Under the pieces are notes generated by a model, which was not told the DNA's origin, did not search any database, and saw nothing but the letters and a program-made list of their open reading frames with translations. Shown here piece by piece: positions 43,522 to 53,350 of a DNA stretch of 64,000 bases. The stretch covers positions 1 to 64,000 of the forward strand of contig CACGHT010000003.1 in NCBI GenBank assembly GCA_902572925.1. Direction: 5' to 3'. Every line of letters starts with the position of its first letter. Within the stretch, counting starts at the first letter, position 1. The position numbers and the translations under genes were made by a program. Source of the stretch: an uncultured Pelagibacteraceae bacterium. GTDB lineage: Bacteria > Pseudomonadota > Alphaproteobacteria > Pelagibacterales > Pelagibacteraceae.

Positions 43522-45083
43522 TATTTAATTTTATTTAATATAAGATCTTTTGTTTCTTTCACACCAAAAAAACTTATAAAAAAACCCATCCTTGGTCCAT
43601 TTTCGTCTCCAAAAACTACTTCATAAATTAATTTAAACCAATCTCGAAGGTTCTCAGTGTATCCATTTTCTTTACCAGTCGAATATATCATTGTTTGAAT
43701 ATCTTCTGGTTTCATTTTGTCGTCACATTTATCTAAAGTTTTTACCAGAGCTTCTAAAGCTTTTTTTTCTTCACCATTAGGCTTTTTATATTTTTTTTTC
43801 AATTTTATTACGTCGTTAAAATATTTTATTGCATAGCCTACTAAATTATCAAAGATAGGATTATCTTTCTCAGAAATGTCTTTTTTATATTTTTTAACAA
43901 ATTTCCAAAGAAGTTCTTTGCTGTCAGCATTACTTGTTTCAACCAAGTTTAATAACATCGAAAACGACATAATCATATTTTCTTTAGGCACCAAACTATT
44001 ATGAACATGCCACACAGGATTCATAAGTAGCTGCAACTCATTTTGATTTTTTGCTTTCTCAATCAGATCCAAATAATCATCGACAGTTTTTGAAACTATT
44101 TCTTTATAAAGTTTTTTTGCTCTTTTTGGATTTTGATACATATACAGCGACAAACTTTCAGGGGAAGCATACTCTAGCCATTGATCAATAGTAATGCCGT
44201 TTCCCTTTGATTTTGAAATCTTCTCTCCTTTTTCATCCAAAAATAGTTCATATGCAAACCCTGAGGGATTTGTTTTTCCAATCAATTTGATAATTTTTGT
44301 TGAAAGTATTGCACTCTCTATAAGATCTTTTCCATACATTTCAAAATCAACATCTAGTGCATACCATCTCATAGCCCAATCGACTTTCCACTGTAATTTA
44401 CAATTTCCATCATAAATGCTTGTTTCCAAATCTTTTCCATTATTATCAAAAACAATAATAGATTTTTCTTTATTAATATTTTTTACAGGTATTTCTAGAA
44501 CATGACCTGTAACCGGACAAATTGGAAGAAATGGACTATACGTTTTTTGTCTCTCTTTTCCTAGTGTAGGAAGTATTATATTCATTATACCATCATAATT
44601 CTCTAAAATAACTTGGAGAGAAGAGTTAAAGAAACCTGATTTATAAAGTGATGTTGAACTTTTAAAATTATATTTAAATTTAAAATTGTTTAAAAATTTT
44701 TTTAGCATTTCATTATTATGCTCACCAAAACTATTAAATTTTTGAAAGGGATCAGGCACATTAGTAAGCGGTTTGTGTAAATTTTTTTCTAATAATTCTT
44801 TTTGTGGAACGTTGTCAGGTACTTTTCTTAGACCGTCCATATCATCTGAAAAAGTAATGATTTCGGTTGGTAAATCAGTCAAATGTTTTAATGCATTTAC
44901 AATCATTGATGTCCTTGCAACTTCTCCAAAAGTTCCTATATGTGGAAGACCACTGGGACCATAACCTGTTTGGAGAATTATTTTGCCTTTTTTTTCTATA
45001 AAAGATTTTCTTTCTCGAAGCATTTTTTTTGCTTCAACGAAAGGCCATGCACTTGTTTTATCAAAATTCTCTTTTTTAATCAT
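43521..45083 (-). CDS. lysK: Lysyl-tRNA synthetase, class I
   Basis: The enzyme charges tRNA-Lys. It has class I synthetase motifs, GPSGLPHIGTFGE in place of HIGH near residue 43 and KISKSKGNG in place of KMSKS near residue 290, and a class I LysRS C-terminal helical domain with NGYTENLRDWFKLIYEVVFGDE. This form is common in archaea and alphaproteobacteria, whereas most other bacteria use the unrelated class II enzyme. At 520 residues the length is normal. It is the first gene of a leftward lysK-pyrD pair and divergent from trkH. Confidence 0.95.
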   Translation of the reverse strand: MIKKENFDKTSAWPFVEAKKMLRERKSFIEKKGKIILQTGYGPSGLPHIGTFGEVARTSMIVNALKHLTDLPTEIITFSDDMDGLRKVPDNVPQKELLEKNLHKPLTNVPDPFQKFNSFGEHNNEMLKKFLNNFKFKYNFKSSTSLYKSGFFNSSLQVILENYDGIMNIILPTLGKERQKTYSPFLPICPVTGHVLEIPVKNINKEKSIIVFDNNGKDLETSIYDGNCKLQWKVDWAMRWYALDVDFEMYGKDLIESAILSTKIIKLIGKTNPSGFAYELFLDEKGEKISKSKGNGITIDQWLEYASPESLSLYMYQNPKRAKKLYKEIVSKTVDDYLDLIEKAKNQNELQLLMNPVWHVHNSLVPKENMIMSFSMLLNLVETSNADSKELLWKFVKKYKKDISEKDNPIFDNLVGYAIKYFNDVIKLKKKYKKPNGEEKKALEALVKTLDKCDDKMKPEDIQTMIYSTGKENGYTENLRDWFKLIYEVVFGDENGPRMGFFISFFGVKETKDLILNKIK

Positions 45084-45171
45084 GATTAATTCAAATAAAA
45101 TCTTAAATTAACGCTTTAACTTATTCTTATAGAGTTGAAATTTATTTACCATAAAATAATGTTCTATCAAA

Positions 45172-46611
45172 ATGTCTAATTATAAAACTGTTTTTTTTAC
45201 ACTTGGAATTCTTCAAATAATTCTTGGAATTTTTATGTTGGTTCCAATATTTGTTCAATTTTTTTTTAAAGAAATTGACTCCTCTTTTTTTGGTGCCTCA
45301 ATTATTACAATTATTTTTGGTACGCTATTTTTTTTATCTAATCTTGATCATGATAAGAAGTTAAATTTACAGCAAGCTTTTTTATTGACCGCGTTATCTT
45401 GGCTAAGTATCGCAATTTTTGGCTCACTTCCTCTAATATTTTCTGAAGTCAATTTTTCGTTTACCAATGCATTTTTTGAGAGTATGTCAGGCATTACAAC
45501 AACTGGTTCAACAATCATTCCAAACCTAGAGGAGATGCCCAAAGCAATTTTGCTTTGGAGAGCAATTCTTCAATGGTTGGGTGGTATTGGAATAATTGTT
45601 ATGGCGATCACTTTGATGCCAATAATGAATGTTGGTGGTATGCAATTATTCAAAATTTCTAACAGTGACTCATCGGAAAAAATTCTTCCTAAATCAAAAG
45701 AAATTGCATTGAGATTAATTTATATTTATTCAGGTCTCACTACTCTTTGCGCAATATCATATAAAATTCTTGGGATGAATACTTTTGATAGCATAACCCA
45801 TTCTATGACAACAATAGCAACTGGAGGTTTTTCAAACTATAACGAGTCAATCGGTTTCTTTAACAGTTTTTCAATAGAAATTTCAGCAATGATTTTTATT
45901 ATCTTGGGGAGTTTACCTTTTATCGCTTATATCAAATTCTTAAACGGTAATAGAAGAATATTTTTTTCAGATATTCAAATTAGAACTTTTTTGAAAATAA
46001 TCTTAATAAGTATTCTGATCTTATCAATTTATTTGTTTTTAGATAAATCGTCTGAACTAAACTTCAGAACAGTTTTATTCAATGTAATATCAATTTTGAC
46101 AGGAACTGGATATGTAAATGCACAATTTGATAACTGGGGTGGATTTCCTTTAATTGTATTTATAGGTCTAATGTTTATCGGTGGATGTGCTGGCTCAACA
46201 ACCTGTGGTATAAAAATATTTAGATTTCAAATACTTTATTCATTTGTTTTGAATCAACTTAAAAAAATTATTTATCCTAAGGGAATTTTTGTTCTAAAAT
46301 ATAATCAAAGTCCTGTTGATGATAAATTTACTGCATCAATTATTTCTTTCATTTACATGTACCTGGTAATTTTTTTTGCGATTACAGCATTATTATCTTT
46401 GACAGGTCTTGACTTTATTACCTCAATTTCTGGTGCTGCAACATCTATTTCAAATGTAGGACCTGGCCTAGGTTCAACTATTGGGCCAAACGGAAATTTT
46501 TCATCACTACCTGATATCTCTAAGTGGATTTTAAGCTTTGGTATGATTTTGGGTAGATTGGAATTATTTGCAATCCTTGTATTATTTTTACCATCTTTTT
46601 GGAGGAATTAA
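45172..46611 (+). CDS. trkH: Trk-type potassium uptake protein TrkH
   Basis: TrkH is the membrane subunit of the Trk potassium uptake system. The 479-residue protein has four MPM repeats with selectivity-filter-like turns: MSGITTTGSTI, TTIATGGFSNYN, TGTGYVNAQF and AATSISNVGPGLG. The FIGGCAGSTTCGIKIFR segment is typical of the gating loop. It lacks a TrkA gene beside it, so the regulatory subunit must be encoded elsewhere. The AmpG-like gene follows after 2 bp if its second TTG is used, with the trkH end supplying that gene's ribosome site. Confidence 0.95.
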   Translation: MSNYKTVFFTLGILQIILGIFMLVPIFVQFFFKEIDSSFFGASIITIIFGTLFFLSNLDHDKKLNLQQAFLLTALSWLSIAIFGSLPLIFSEVNFSFTNAFFESMSGITTTGSTIIPNLEEMPKAILLWRAILQWLGGIGIIVMAITLMPIMNVGGMQLFKISNSDSSEKILPKSKEIALRLIYIYSGLTTLCAISYKILGMNTFDSITHSMTTIATGGFSNYNESIGFFNSFSIEISAMIFIILGSLPFIAYIKFLNGNRRIFFSDIQIRTFLKIILISILILSIYLFLDKSSELNFRTVLFNVISILTGTGYVNAQFDNWGGFPLIVFIGLMFIGGCAGSTTCGIKIFRFQILYSFVLNQLKKIIYPKGIFVLKYNQSPVDDKFTASIISFIYMYLVIFFAITALLSLTGLDFITSISGAATSISNVGPGLGSTIGPNGNFSSLPDISKWILSFGMILGRLELFAILVLFLPSFWRN

Positions 46612-46613
46612 AT

Positions 46614-47990
46614 TTGATAGAAATTAAAAAAAATTCTTTGTCTGAAATGTTCTCGGTTTATTTTGACAAAAGAATGCTCAAAATTTTATTGCTTGGTGCA
46701 ATATCAGGTTTTCCATGGGTTTTGATTGGAAGTAGTCTAAGTTTATGGTTAAAAGAAGATGGACTAAGTAGATCAACTGTTGGATGGGCTGGATTAATTT
46801 TTGCAGTTTACGCATTTAATTATTTGTGGGCACCTTTAATAGATAGAATACAAATACCATATTTAACAAAAAAAATAGGTCACAGAAGAGGATGGATTGT
46901 TTTGATGCAAATTATCATCTTACTCTCACTTGCTCTTTGGAGTTTACTTGATCCATCTGAAAATTTAGCTTTAGTTGTTTCAGTAGGCTTAATAATTGCT
47001 ATAGCATCATCAACTCAAGATATAACAGTTGATGCTTTAAGAATTGAACAGATTGGTGAAAATGAAGGAAAATCCATGGCTGCTGGAGCCGCAATGGCGG
47101 TTGTCGGTTGGTGGACAGGATATAAGTTAGGTGGGGTACTATCATTATTTGCAGCAGATATTCTTCAAAACATTGGTTTTGAAAATTATTGGCAACTAAC
47201 TTTCTTAATTTTGGGGATTTTAGTAATTTTAATGAACATTGGCTTAATGTTCATTGACGAGTCTGGAAATTTAGAGAGACAAGATCAACAAAAAGAAAAT
47301 GACAAATTGATATCATCTCAATTTAAAAATCAAAATATATTTACAAAATTGATAACCTGGGTTGCTGGAACAATAAGTGGCCCAATCATTAGTTTTTTTA
47401 AAAAAAATGGCTTTTCAATTGCTTTAGGAATTTTAGGATTTGTTTTTTTATTTAAAGTGGGAGAGGCATTTCTTGGAAGGATGTCTATAATTTTTTATAA
47501 AGAAATAGGTTTTAGTAAATCGGATATCGCTATTTACTCTAAAACGTTAGGTTGGATTACTACTGTGACTTTTACTCTTTTAGGTGGGCTTTTTGTAATA
47601 AGATCCGGGGTGTTAAAAGCAATGTTTTTTGCTGGAGTTATGATGGCAAGTACAAACCTTTTGTTCAGTGTATTGGCCTGGAGCGATAAATCAGAATTTT
47701 TATTTGCTATTGCAGTTATTTTTGATGATATAGCTGCTGCATTTGCAACAGTAGCTTTTGTAGCCTTTATATCTATGCTCGTAGACAGAGCCTATACAGC
47801 AACTCAATATGCGCTCTTAGCCTCAATAGGCACCGCTGGTAGAACAACTTTAGCCTCCTCCTCTGGCGCCCTTGTTGATTGGTTAAATGGTGATTGGGGA
47901 ATATTTTTCATTTTGACTGCGCTAATGGTAATTCCTTCATTAATAATCCTTTGGATCATGAAAAATAAACTACAACTAAGTGAAAAATAA
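46614..47990 (+). CDS. AmpG-like permease (MFS, PAT family)
   Basis: This 12-helix transporter resembles AmpG, which imports GlcNAc-anhydro-muropeptides for cell wall recycling. Family features are LLLGAISGFPWVLIGSSLSLWLKEDG in helix 1, NYLWAPLIDR after helix 2, GHRRGWIVLMQ and SSTQDITVDALRIE. The longest frame begins at TTG 46599, inside trkH, but a GGAGG ribosome site (46601-46605) points to the in-frame TTG at 46614, giving 458 residues. The amgK-murU pair in this window offers a use for imported muramic acid. Other AmpG-like carriers move acetyl-CoA or siderophores, so the substrate is probable, not certain. Confidence 0.87.
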   Translation: MIEIKKNSLSEMFSVYFDKRMLKILLLGAISGFPWVLIGSSLSLWLKEDGLSRSTVGWAGLIFAVYAFNYLWAPLIDRIQIPYLTKKIGHRRGWIVLMQIIILLSLALWSLLDPSENLALVVSVGLIIAIASSTQDITVDALRIEQIGENEGKSMAAGAAMAVVGWWTGYKLGGVLSLFAADILQNIGFENYWQLTFLILGILVILMNIGLMFIDESGNLERQDQQKENDKLISSQFKNQNIFTKLITWVAGTISGPIISFFKKNGFSIALGILGFVFLFKVGEAFLGRMSIIFYKEIGFSKSDIAIYSKTLGWITTVTFTLLGGLFVIRSGVLKAMFFAGVMMASTNLLFSVLAWSDKSEFLFAIAVIFDDIAAAFATVAFVAFISMLVDRAYTATQYALLASIGTAGRTTLASSSGALVDWLNGDWGIFFILTALMVIPSLIILWIMKNKLQLSEK

Positions 47991-48732
47991 TTTTTTAAAT
48001 AAACCTGTAGCTAATATTCACTTAAAACCATCTCGTAATTCTGAGGTAGTTTCACAAATTTTATATGGAGAGAAATTTAAGATTCTATTGAAAAGAAAAA
48101 AATATATAAAAATAAAAACTCATTATGACAAGTATATTGGATATATAAAAAAAGATAAATTTTTAGAAAATTTTAAACCCTCATATAAAATTTCAAAAAT
48201 TAAATCTAGAATTTTCTTTAAAAAGGGTAAGAGATTTTTGTCTTCAAACCATTATCTATATTATGGATCTGGTGTGTATAAACGAAATGAAAATAAAAAG
48301 TATATAGAATTTGAAAAAAATAAATGGATCAAAAAAAGTGATATCAAAAATATTGATCATCATGAGAAAAATTATATCAAAATATTCAAATTCTTTTTAA
48401 ACACAAAATACTTATGGGGTGGAAAAACCTGTGGTGGGATTGATTGTTCAGCATTAATTCAAATCTATTTTTATTACAACAGAATATTTTTTCCAAGAGA
48501 TACAAAAGATCAAATAAGATTTTGTAAAAGAAAAAGAAGTAAAAATCGACTTAAAGGAGATATCGTATTTTGGAAAGGACATGTTGGTATATGTCTAAAT
48601 AAGTCTAAATTTATTCATGCTTATGGACCAAAAAAGAAAGTAATAATAATGCCAACAGGACAAACAATTAAATTAATTGATAAAACTGCAAATCTGAAAG
48701 TTAAAAAAGTGAGTAATATTAGTAATATTTAA
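47980..48732 (+). CDS. NlpC/P60-type cysteine peptidase with N-terminal SH3-like domain
   Basis: The 250-residue protein has an SH3-like region (residues 1-120) and a C-terminal NlpC/P60 domain. The catalytic Cys is in GGIDCSALIQ near residue 160, the His in GHVGICL near residue 206, and the third polar residue in FIHAYG. Such enzymes cut stem peptides of peptidoglycan (gamma-D-Glu-diaminopimelate bonds). No signal peptide is seen, which suggests a cytoplasmic recycling role similar to dipeptidyl-peptidase VI. The start is a GTG at 47980, overlapping the permease gene by 11 bp, which supports a functional link to wall-peptide import. Confidence 0.87.
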   Translation: MKNNFLNKPVANIHLKPSRNSEVVSQILYGEKFKILLKRKKYIKIKTHYDKYIGYIKKDKFLENFKPSYKISKIKSRIFFKKGKRFLSSNHYLYYGSGVYKRNENKKYIEFEKNKWIKKSDIKNIDHHEKNYIKIFKFFLNTKYLWGGKTCGGIDCSALIQIYFYYNRIFFPRDTKDQIRFCKRKRSKNRLKGDIVFWKGHVGICLNKSKFIHAYGPKKKVIIMPTGQTIKLIDKTANLKVKKVSNISNI

Positions 48733-49625
48733 TCTCTACCAAAGTCAGGTTTGTTTACATCCTGTTTTAATTTAATAATTTTAGACCTAACTTTTTTAGT
48801 CTGAGATAATTTTTTTAAAATTGATTTATTATTTTTAGAATTTATATCTTTTTTGAAAGATTTTAAGTTTTTGATAAATAAGTCTATCGCTTTTGTAACA
48901 TTAACCTTATTATCAAAGAAAATATCTCTCCACATAATTTCATTTGAAGCAGCTATTCTTGAAAAATCTCTCAACCCCCCAGCGCTGTATTTGATAAGCC
49001 CAAATTTAAGTATTTTTTCAAAATCTTGAGCCGATTTAACCAAATTATAGGCAATTAAATGTGGTAAATGACTTGTGATAGAAAAAACTTTGTCATGTTT
49101 TTCAGAGTTCATAATAACAGTTTTTGAGCCCATCTTTTTCCAAAAAGAAATTAAAAATTTTAAATTCTTAGGACTTGTTTTTTTATCCTTAATTAATACA
49201 CACCATTTATCCTCAAACATATCAGCTTTTCCAAATTCTGGTCCACTCACCTCTGATCCAGCGATAGGATGACTCCTTATCCAATTTATACCACGCTTCA
49301 AAAATTTTTTAATAATTTTTGATGACTCTATTTTTGAAGATCCCACATCAGTAATCAGTGTCTTTGGCGAAATAGTTTTATTAATTTTAATAATAAGTTT
49401 TTTATATTCACTCGTTGATGTACAAACAATTACTAAGTTTGAATTTACCAAACCATCTTTAAGAGACTTAACAATTGTTCCGGGTAATCTAAGACTTTTT
49501 ATTTTAGCGATATTAGATTTTGATTTTTCATAAATAAATATTTTTTTTGCTATTTTTTTTTTTGAAATCCTTCTTACTAAAGAAGAGCCTAATAACCCAC
49601 AGCCTATAATTAATATATTTCTCAT
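48729..49625 (-). CDS. tyrA: Prephenate/arogenate dehydrogenase TyrA
   Basis: The enzyme oxidises prephenate (or arogenate) on the way to tyrosine. It has the NAD-binding motif ILIIGCGLLGSSLVRR at the N-terminus and the substrate-site segments IRSHPIAGSEVSGPEFG near residue 118 and ITSHLPHLIAYNLV near residue 188, with the catalytic His in SHLPH. The 298-residue length fits the monofunctional alphaproteobacterial form without a chorismate mutase domain. Its start overlaps the hisC stop by 4 bp; hisC-tyrA is a common pair in alphaproteobacteria. Confidence 0.94.
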   Translation of the reverse strand: MRNILIIGCGLLGSSLVRRISKKKIAKKIFIYEKSKSNIAKIKSLRLPGTIVKSLKDGLVNSNLVIVCTSTSEYKKLIIKINKTISPKTLITDVGSSKIESSKIIKKFLKRGINWIRSHPIAGSEVSGPEFGKADMFEDKWCVLIKDKKTSPKNLKFLISFWKKMGSKTVIMNSEKHDKVFSITSHLPHLIAYNLVKSAQDFEKILKFGLIKYSAGGLRDFSRIAASNEIMWRDIFFDNKVNVTKAIDLFIKNLKSFKKDINSKNNKSILKKLSQTKKVRSKIIKLKQDVNKPDFGRD

Positions 49626-50707
49626 TTTCTAAATATATTTTGCGTTGCTTTGATAAATTTCATATTTTCCTCTTTTGATCCAATCGTTAATCTTAGCATA
49701 TTTTTTATTTTATAACCTTCTTCAGTAGACCTTAAAATAATTCCCTTTTTTTTTAATTTTTCATGGAAACTATTAGCTCTTAGTTTGCATTTATTAAAAT
49801 TCAATAATAGAAAGTTAGCAGAAACTTTATTTGAGCTAATATCATAATTGCTCAAAAAATTTTTCAGTTTTGTCGCATAAATATGATTATGTTTTACTGA
49901 ACGTGAAATAAATTTTTTATCCTTAAGTGACTCAATAGCTGCTTTTTGAGCTACTTCATTAACATTGAATGGAGGTTTAATAACATTCAAAGCATCAATA
50001 ATTTTTTTTGAACCATATCCCCAACCAATTCTTAGAGATGATAGTCCGTAGATTTTTGAGAATGTCCTTAATATAAAAACATTCTGCTTATTCTTGAATA
50101 AATCTAAACCAGATTTATAGTCTCTATTTTGCATGTACTCTGCATAAGCATCATCTACAACAAGTAAGATATTTTTTCTTAATCTTTTTCTTAAATCAAT
50201 TAATTCAGAACTGTTCAAGTAAGTGCCAGTCGGATTATTTGGATTAGCAAGAAATACAATTTTAGTTTTATTACTTACTTTTTTAATTATTTCTGAGACA
50301 GAAACTTTAAAATTTTTTTCTTTTGCAAAAACAACTTTTGCACCAACTATTTTTGCATATATTCTGTACATTAAAAAACTAAACTGAGGAAGAATTACTT
50401 CATCTTTTGGTTTAAGGAAAAGTTGGCATAACATTTGAATAACTTCGTCTGAACCAGCTCCACAAATGATTTTTTCTTTGTCACAACTAAATTTTTTTGA
50501 GATCTGACTTCGTAATTTTTTAGACTTTCCATCAGGATATCTGAAAAGACTTAATTTTTTATTTGATATTGCTTTCTTGGCCCTGATACTTACTCCTAAG
50601 GCTGATTCATTTGCTGAAAGTTTAATGATTTTATTAAAACTCTTAATAGTTGATTTGCCAGGTTGATAAGCCTCAATATTAAATTTTTTAAATTTTATAG
50701 TTGTCAT
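49622..50707 (-). CDS. hisC: Histidinol-phosphate aminotransferase
   Basis: This fold type I PLP aminotransferase makes histidinol phosphate and, next to tyrA, probably also works on aromatic keto acids. FLANPNNPTGTYL, VVDDAYAEY and RTFSKIYGLSSLRIGWGYG (with the PLP Lys in the FSK segment near residue 222) are all present. The length is 361 residues. It starts at 50707, with the 194-bp region to metX holding its own promoter and the metX riboswitch on the other strand. Confidence 0.94.
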   Translation of the reverse strand: MTTIKFKKFNIEAYQPGKSTIKSFNKIIKLSANESALGVSIRAKKAISNKKLSLFRYPDGKSKKLRSQISKKFSCDKEKIICGAGSDEVIQMLCQLFLKPKDEVILPQFSFLMYRIYAKIVGAKVVFAKEKNFKVSVSEIIKKVSNKTKIVFLANPNNPTGTYLNSSELIDLRKRLRKNILLVVDDAYAEYMQNRDYKSGLDLFKNKQNVFILRTFSKIYGLSSLRIGWGYGSKKIIDALNVIKPPFNVNEVAQKAAIESLKDKKFISRSVKHNHIYATKLKNFLSNYDISSNKVSANFLLLNFNKCKLRANSFHEKLKKKGIILRSTEEGYKIKNMLRLTIGSKEENMKFIKATQNIFRK

Positions 50708-50779
50708 CTTTTAAATTTTAGCCTCTTTATAAATAAAATAACAATTTTTCATATAGAATTAGTTCAAATATTTTAAAAA

Positions 50780-50808
50780 TTGACATACTAAATAACATCT
50801 TGTACAAA
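50780..50808 (+). promoter_or_regulatory. Sigma-70 promoter of metX
   Basis: A consensus -35 box TTGACA (50780-50785) is followed after 17 bp by TACAAA (50803-50808). The expected transcript start, about 50815, falls exactly at the first stem of the SAM-II aptamer. Confidence 0.75.
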
Positions 50809-50812
50809 ATTT

Positions 50813-50863
50813 ATGCGCTGATTTACCTGAATTGCGAGCGCTTTAAAAAAACCGCTAAAAAAG
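50813..50863 (+). promoter_or_regulatory. SAM-II riboswitch upstream of metX
   Basis: GCGCT (50815-50819) pairs with AGCGC (50837-50841) as P1; the loop carries the conserved GATTTA and TTGC segments, and the 3' strand has the CGCTAAAAAAG pseudoknot segment. These match the SAM-II (metA motif) consensus. It should reduce metX and metW expression when SAM is high. A run of eight T follows at 50864-50871. No clear terminator stem or SAM-V aptamer lies in the 30 bp before the start codon. Confidence 0.92.
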
Positions 50864-50901
50864 TTTTTTTTCTCACAATTCAATAATTAGCATTAATAAT
50901 T

Positions 50902-52020
50902 ATGAATATTAAAGAGAACATAAAAACGCTTGTTATTAAAAAACCATTGAAACTTGACTGTGGTAAAACTATTAATAATTTTCCACTCGCGTATGAAACT
51001 TATGGTTCGCTTAATAAAAATAAAGATAATGCAATCCTTGTTTTTCATGCGCTTACTGGTGATCAATTTGTTACGGGTATTAATCCCGTTACCAAAAAAG
51101 ATGGTTGGTGGTCTTATGCAGTAGGTCCTAACAAATCAATAGATACAAATAAATATTTTGTTATTTGTGCAAATGTAATAGGTGGTTGTATGGGCTCATT
51201 TGGTCCAAGCCATAAAAATCCTGATACAAATAAAATTTTCGGAACTGATTTTCCTGTAATTACTATTAATGACATGGTCAATGCACAAGTAAATTTATTA
51301 GATCATTTTGAGATAAAAAAACTTTTTTCAGTTGTTGGTGGATCAATGGGAGGAATGCAAGTTTTGCAATTTATTAGTAATTATCCGGATAAAGCTAGTA
51401 CAGTAGTGCCGATTGCATGTACCTCTAGTCATTCTGCTCAAAATATTGCTTTTAATGAGTTGGGTAGACAAGCGATAGCATCGGATCATAATTGGTCAAA
51501 CGGAAAATATTTATCTAATAATACTCTTCCTGATAAAGGGTTATCAGTGGCAAGAATGGCTGCTCATATAACTTATTTGTCTAAAAAAGGTTTACAAGAA
51601 AAATTTGGAAGAAAACTTCAAGAAAGAGATGCTCTTAAATTTGGATTTGATGCAGATTTTCAAATAGAGAGTTATCTAAGATATCAAGGGTCCGTTTTTG
51701 TAGATCGATTTGATGCTAATAGTTATCTTTATATTACAAGAGCAATGGATTATTTTGATCTAGTTAAACAATTTGATGGTAATTTATCTAATGCATTTAA
51801 AAAAACTAAGGCTAAGTTTTTTGTAATATCTTTCACCTCAGACTGGCTCTATCCAACTCAAGAAAATAAAGATATAGTTATCGCTCTTAATGCAATTGGT
51901 GCTGATGTTGGATTTGTTGAAATAAAATCTGACAAAGGTCATGACTCTTTCTTATTAGATGTTCCAGACTTTTTGAAAACCCTCAAAAATTTTTTAGATA
52001 AATCTTACATAGAGAGATAA
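50902..52020 (+). CDS. metX: Homoserine O-acetyltransferase MetX
   Basis: MetX activates homoserine as its O-acetyl (or O-succinyl) ester for methionine synthesis. The alpha/beta-hydrolase has the nucleophile Ser in [14 protein letters not shown] near residue 148, HALTGDQFV near residue 49, and the catalytic Asp/His pair in FTSDWLYP and KGHDSFLLD near residue 350. At 372 residues the length is normal. It lies under a SAM-II riboswitch and is followed after 2 bp by metW, an arrangement common in alphaproteobacteria. Confidence 0.96.
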   Translation: MNIKENIKTLVIKKPLKLDCGKTINNFPLAYETYGSLNKNKDNAILVFHALTGDQFVTGINPVTKKDGWWSYAVGPNKSIDTNKYFVICANVIGGCMGSFGPSHKNPDTNKIFGTDFPVITINDMVNAQVNLLDHFEIKKLFSVVGGSMGGMQVLQFISNYPDKASTVVPIACTSSHSAQNIAFNELGRQAIASDHNWSNGKYLSNNTLPDKGLSVARMAAHITYLSKKGLQEKFGRKLQERDALKFGFDADFQIESYLRYQGSVFVDRFDANSYLYITRAMDYFDLVKQFDGNLSNAFKKTKAKFFVISFTSDWLYPTQENKDIVIALNAIGADVGFVEIKSDKGHDSFLLDVPDFLKTLKNFLDKSYIER

Positions 52021-52022
52021 TA

Positions 52023-52619
52023 GTGAAAACAGAATATAAAATAATAGTCGATTTAATAGAGGAAAAAACAAGAGTTTTAGATGTTGGCTGCGATGATGGA
52101 ACATTAATGGAGTCATTAAAAAAAAATAAAAATGTTGATGCGAGAGGGATTGAGATTTCAAAGGATAAAGTTCAAACCTGCGTATCAAAAGGACTTACCG
52201 TAATTGAGGGAAACGCGGAGTTGGATTTAAAACAATTTCCAAATGATTCTTTTGATTATGTTGTCCTAGGGCAAACTTTACAAGCTTTCGTAAATCCTGA
52301 AATTGTCATAAAAGAACTTTTAAGAGTTGGAAAGAAAGCAATCATAACAATTCCAAATTTTGGTCATTGGAAAGTAAGATTAAATTTGCTTATCAAAGGA
52401 ACAATGCCAATCACAGAATCATTACCAAATGATTGGTATAACACCCCAAATATTCATATGTGTACGATTAAAGATTTTGTTAAATTTTCAAAAATTATAA
52501 ACTTTAAAATCTTTAAATCTTTAGCTCTGACAAATAAAAATATATCAAATATTAATAATTCTAATTTATTTTATAAAAATTTATTTGCAGAATTAGGTAT
52601 ATTCTTAATAGAAAAATAA
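52023..52619 (+). CDS. metW: Methionine biosynthesis protein MetW
   Basis: MetW is a SAM-methyltransferase-fold protein needed for full homoserine acetylation in organisms that pair it with MetX. The glycine-rich motif VLDVGCDDGTLMESL at residues 17-31 and IPNFGHWKVRLNLLIKG further on are typical. The length is 198 residues. Translation starts at GTG 52023, two bases after the metX stop. gloB follows after one base, so metX-metW-gloB form one transcript under the SAM-II riboswitch. Confidence 0.94.
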   Translation: MKTEYKIIVDLIEEKTRVLDVGCDDGTLMESLKKNKNVDARGIEISKDKVQTCVSKGLTVIEGNAELDLKQFPNDSFDYVVLGQTLQAFVNPEIVIKELLRVGKKAIITIPNFGHWKVRLNLLIKGTMPITESLPNDWYNTPNIHMCTIKDFVKFSKIINFKIFKSLALTNKNISNINNSNLFYKNLFAELGIFLIEK

Positions 52620-52620
52620 G

Positions 52621-53340
52621 ATGAAAATAGAAATAATTAAGTGTTTACAAGATAATTATAGTTACTTATTAATCGATGACACTAAAAATATTGGATGTGT
52701 TGTTGACCCTGGTGAGGCAGCTCCAATTATTAAATATGTTGAAAGTAATAATATTGAATTAAAATATATTCTAAATACTCATCATCATTATGATCATATA
52801 GGTGGCAACTTAGAATTAAAGAAAAGATATAATTCTAAAATAGTTGGATTTAAAGAAGATAAAGAACGTATTCCAGAAATTGATGTGCTTGTGGAAGATA
52901 ATCAAAAATGGAAAAGCGAAAATTTTGAGGCGAAGATTTATCACATACCAGGTCATACAAGTGGGCATATTGCCTTTCATTTTTATTTGGAAAAAAAAAT
53001 TTTTACTGGGGATACCTTATTTTCTTTAGGATGTGGTAGAATTTTTGAGGGAACTTATGAACAGATGTTCAATTCGTTAAAAAAAATAAAAGAGCTTCCA
53101 AAAGATACTCAGATATATTGTGGCCATGAATATACATTACAAAATTCAAAATTTTGTGAGTCAAACGATCCTGATAATTCAAATTTAAAGAATAAAATTA
53201 AAGAAATTAAAGAAAAAATAAAAAATGGCCAACCCACCATTCCATCAATTTTATCTGATGAAATAGAATGCAATATATTTCTTAAAGCTAAAGATGTTAA
53301 AAGTTTTTCAAAATTAAGAGATTTAAAGGACAATTTTTGA
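52621..53340 (+). CDS. gloB: Hydroxyacylglutathione hydrolase (glyoxalase II)
   Basis: This metallo-beta-lactamase-fold enzyme splits S-lactoylglutathione in methylglyoxal detoxification. The metal-binding motif TCHHHYDH-type is present as NTHHHYDHIGG near residue 57, with PGHTSGHIAF, FTGDTLFSLGCGR and CGHEYT supplying the other ligands. The 239-residue length is slightly shorter than E. coli GloB. It starts one base after metW and seems co-transcribed with metX-metW. rplU begins 64 bp later with its own promoter. Confidence 0.93.
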   Translation: MKIEIIKCLQDNYSYLLIDDTKNIGCVVDPGEAAPIIKYVESNNIELKYILNTHHHYDHIGGNLELKKRYNSKIVGFKEDKERIPEIDVLVEDNQKWKSENFEAKIYHIPGHTSGHIAFHFYLEKKIFTGDTLFSLGCGRIFEGTYEQMFNSLKKIKELPKDTQIYCGHEYTLQNSKFCESNDPDNSNLKNKIKEIKEKIKNGQPTIPSILSDEIECNIFLKAKDVKSFSKLRDLKDNF

Positions 53341-53350
53341 TTTATAAAAC

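Noticed and set aside
46599-46613. Upstream TTG start of the AmpG-like gene within trkH
   Set aside because: A GGAGG site 8 bp before the second in-frame TTG at 46614 fits better, and the extra five residues come from the ribosome site itself.
50864-50901. SAM-V aptamer in tandem with SAM-II, as known in some Pelagibacter genes
   Set aside because: The remaining 38 bp before the metX start are too short and show none of the expected pseudoknot segments.
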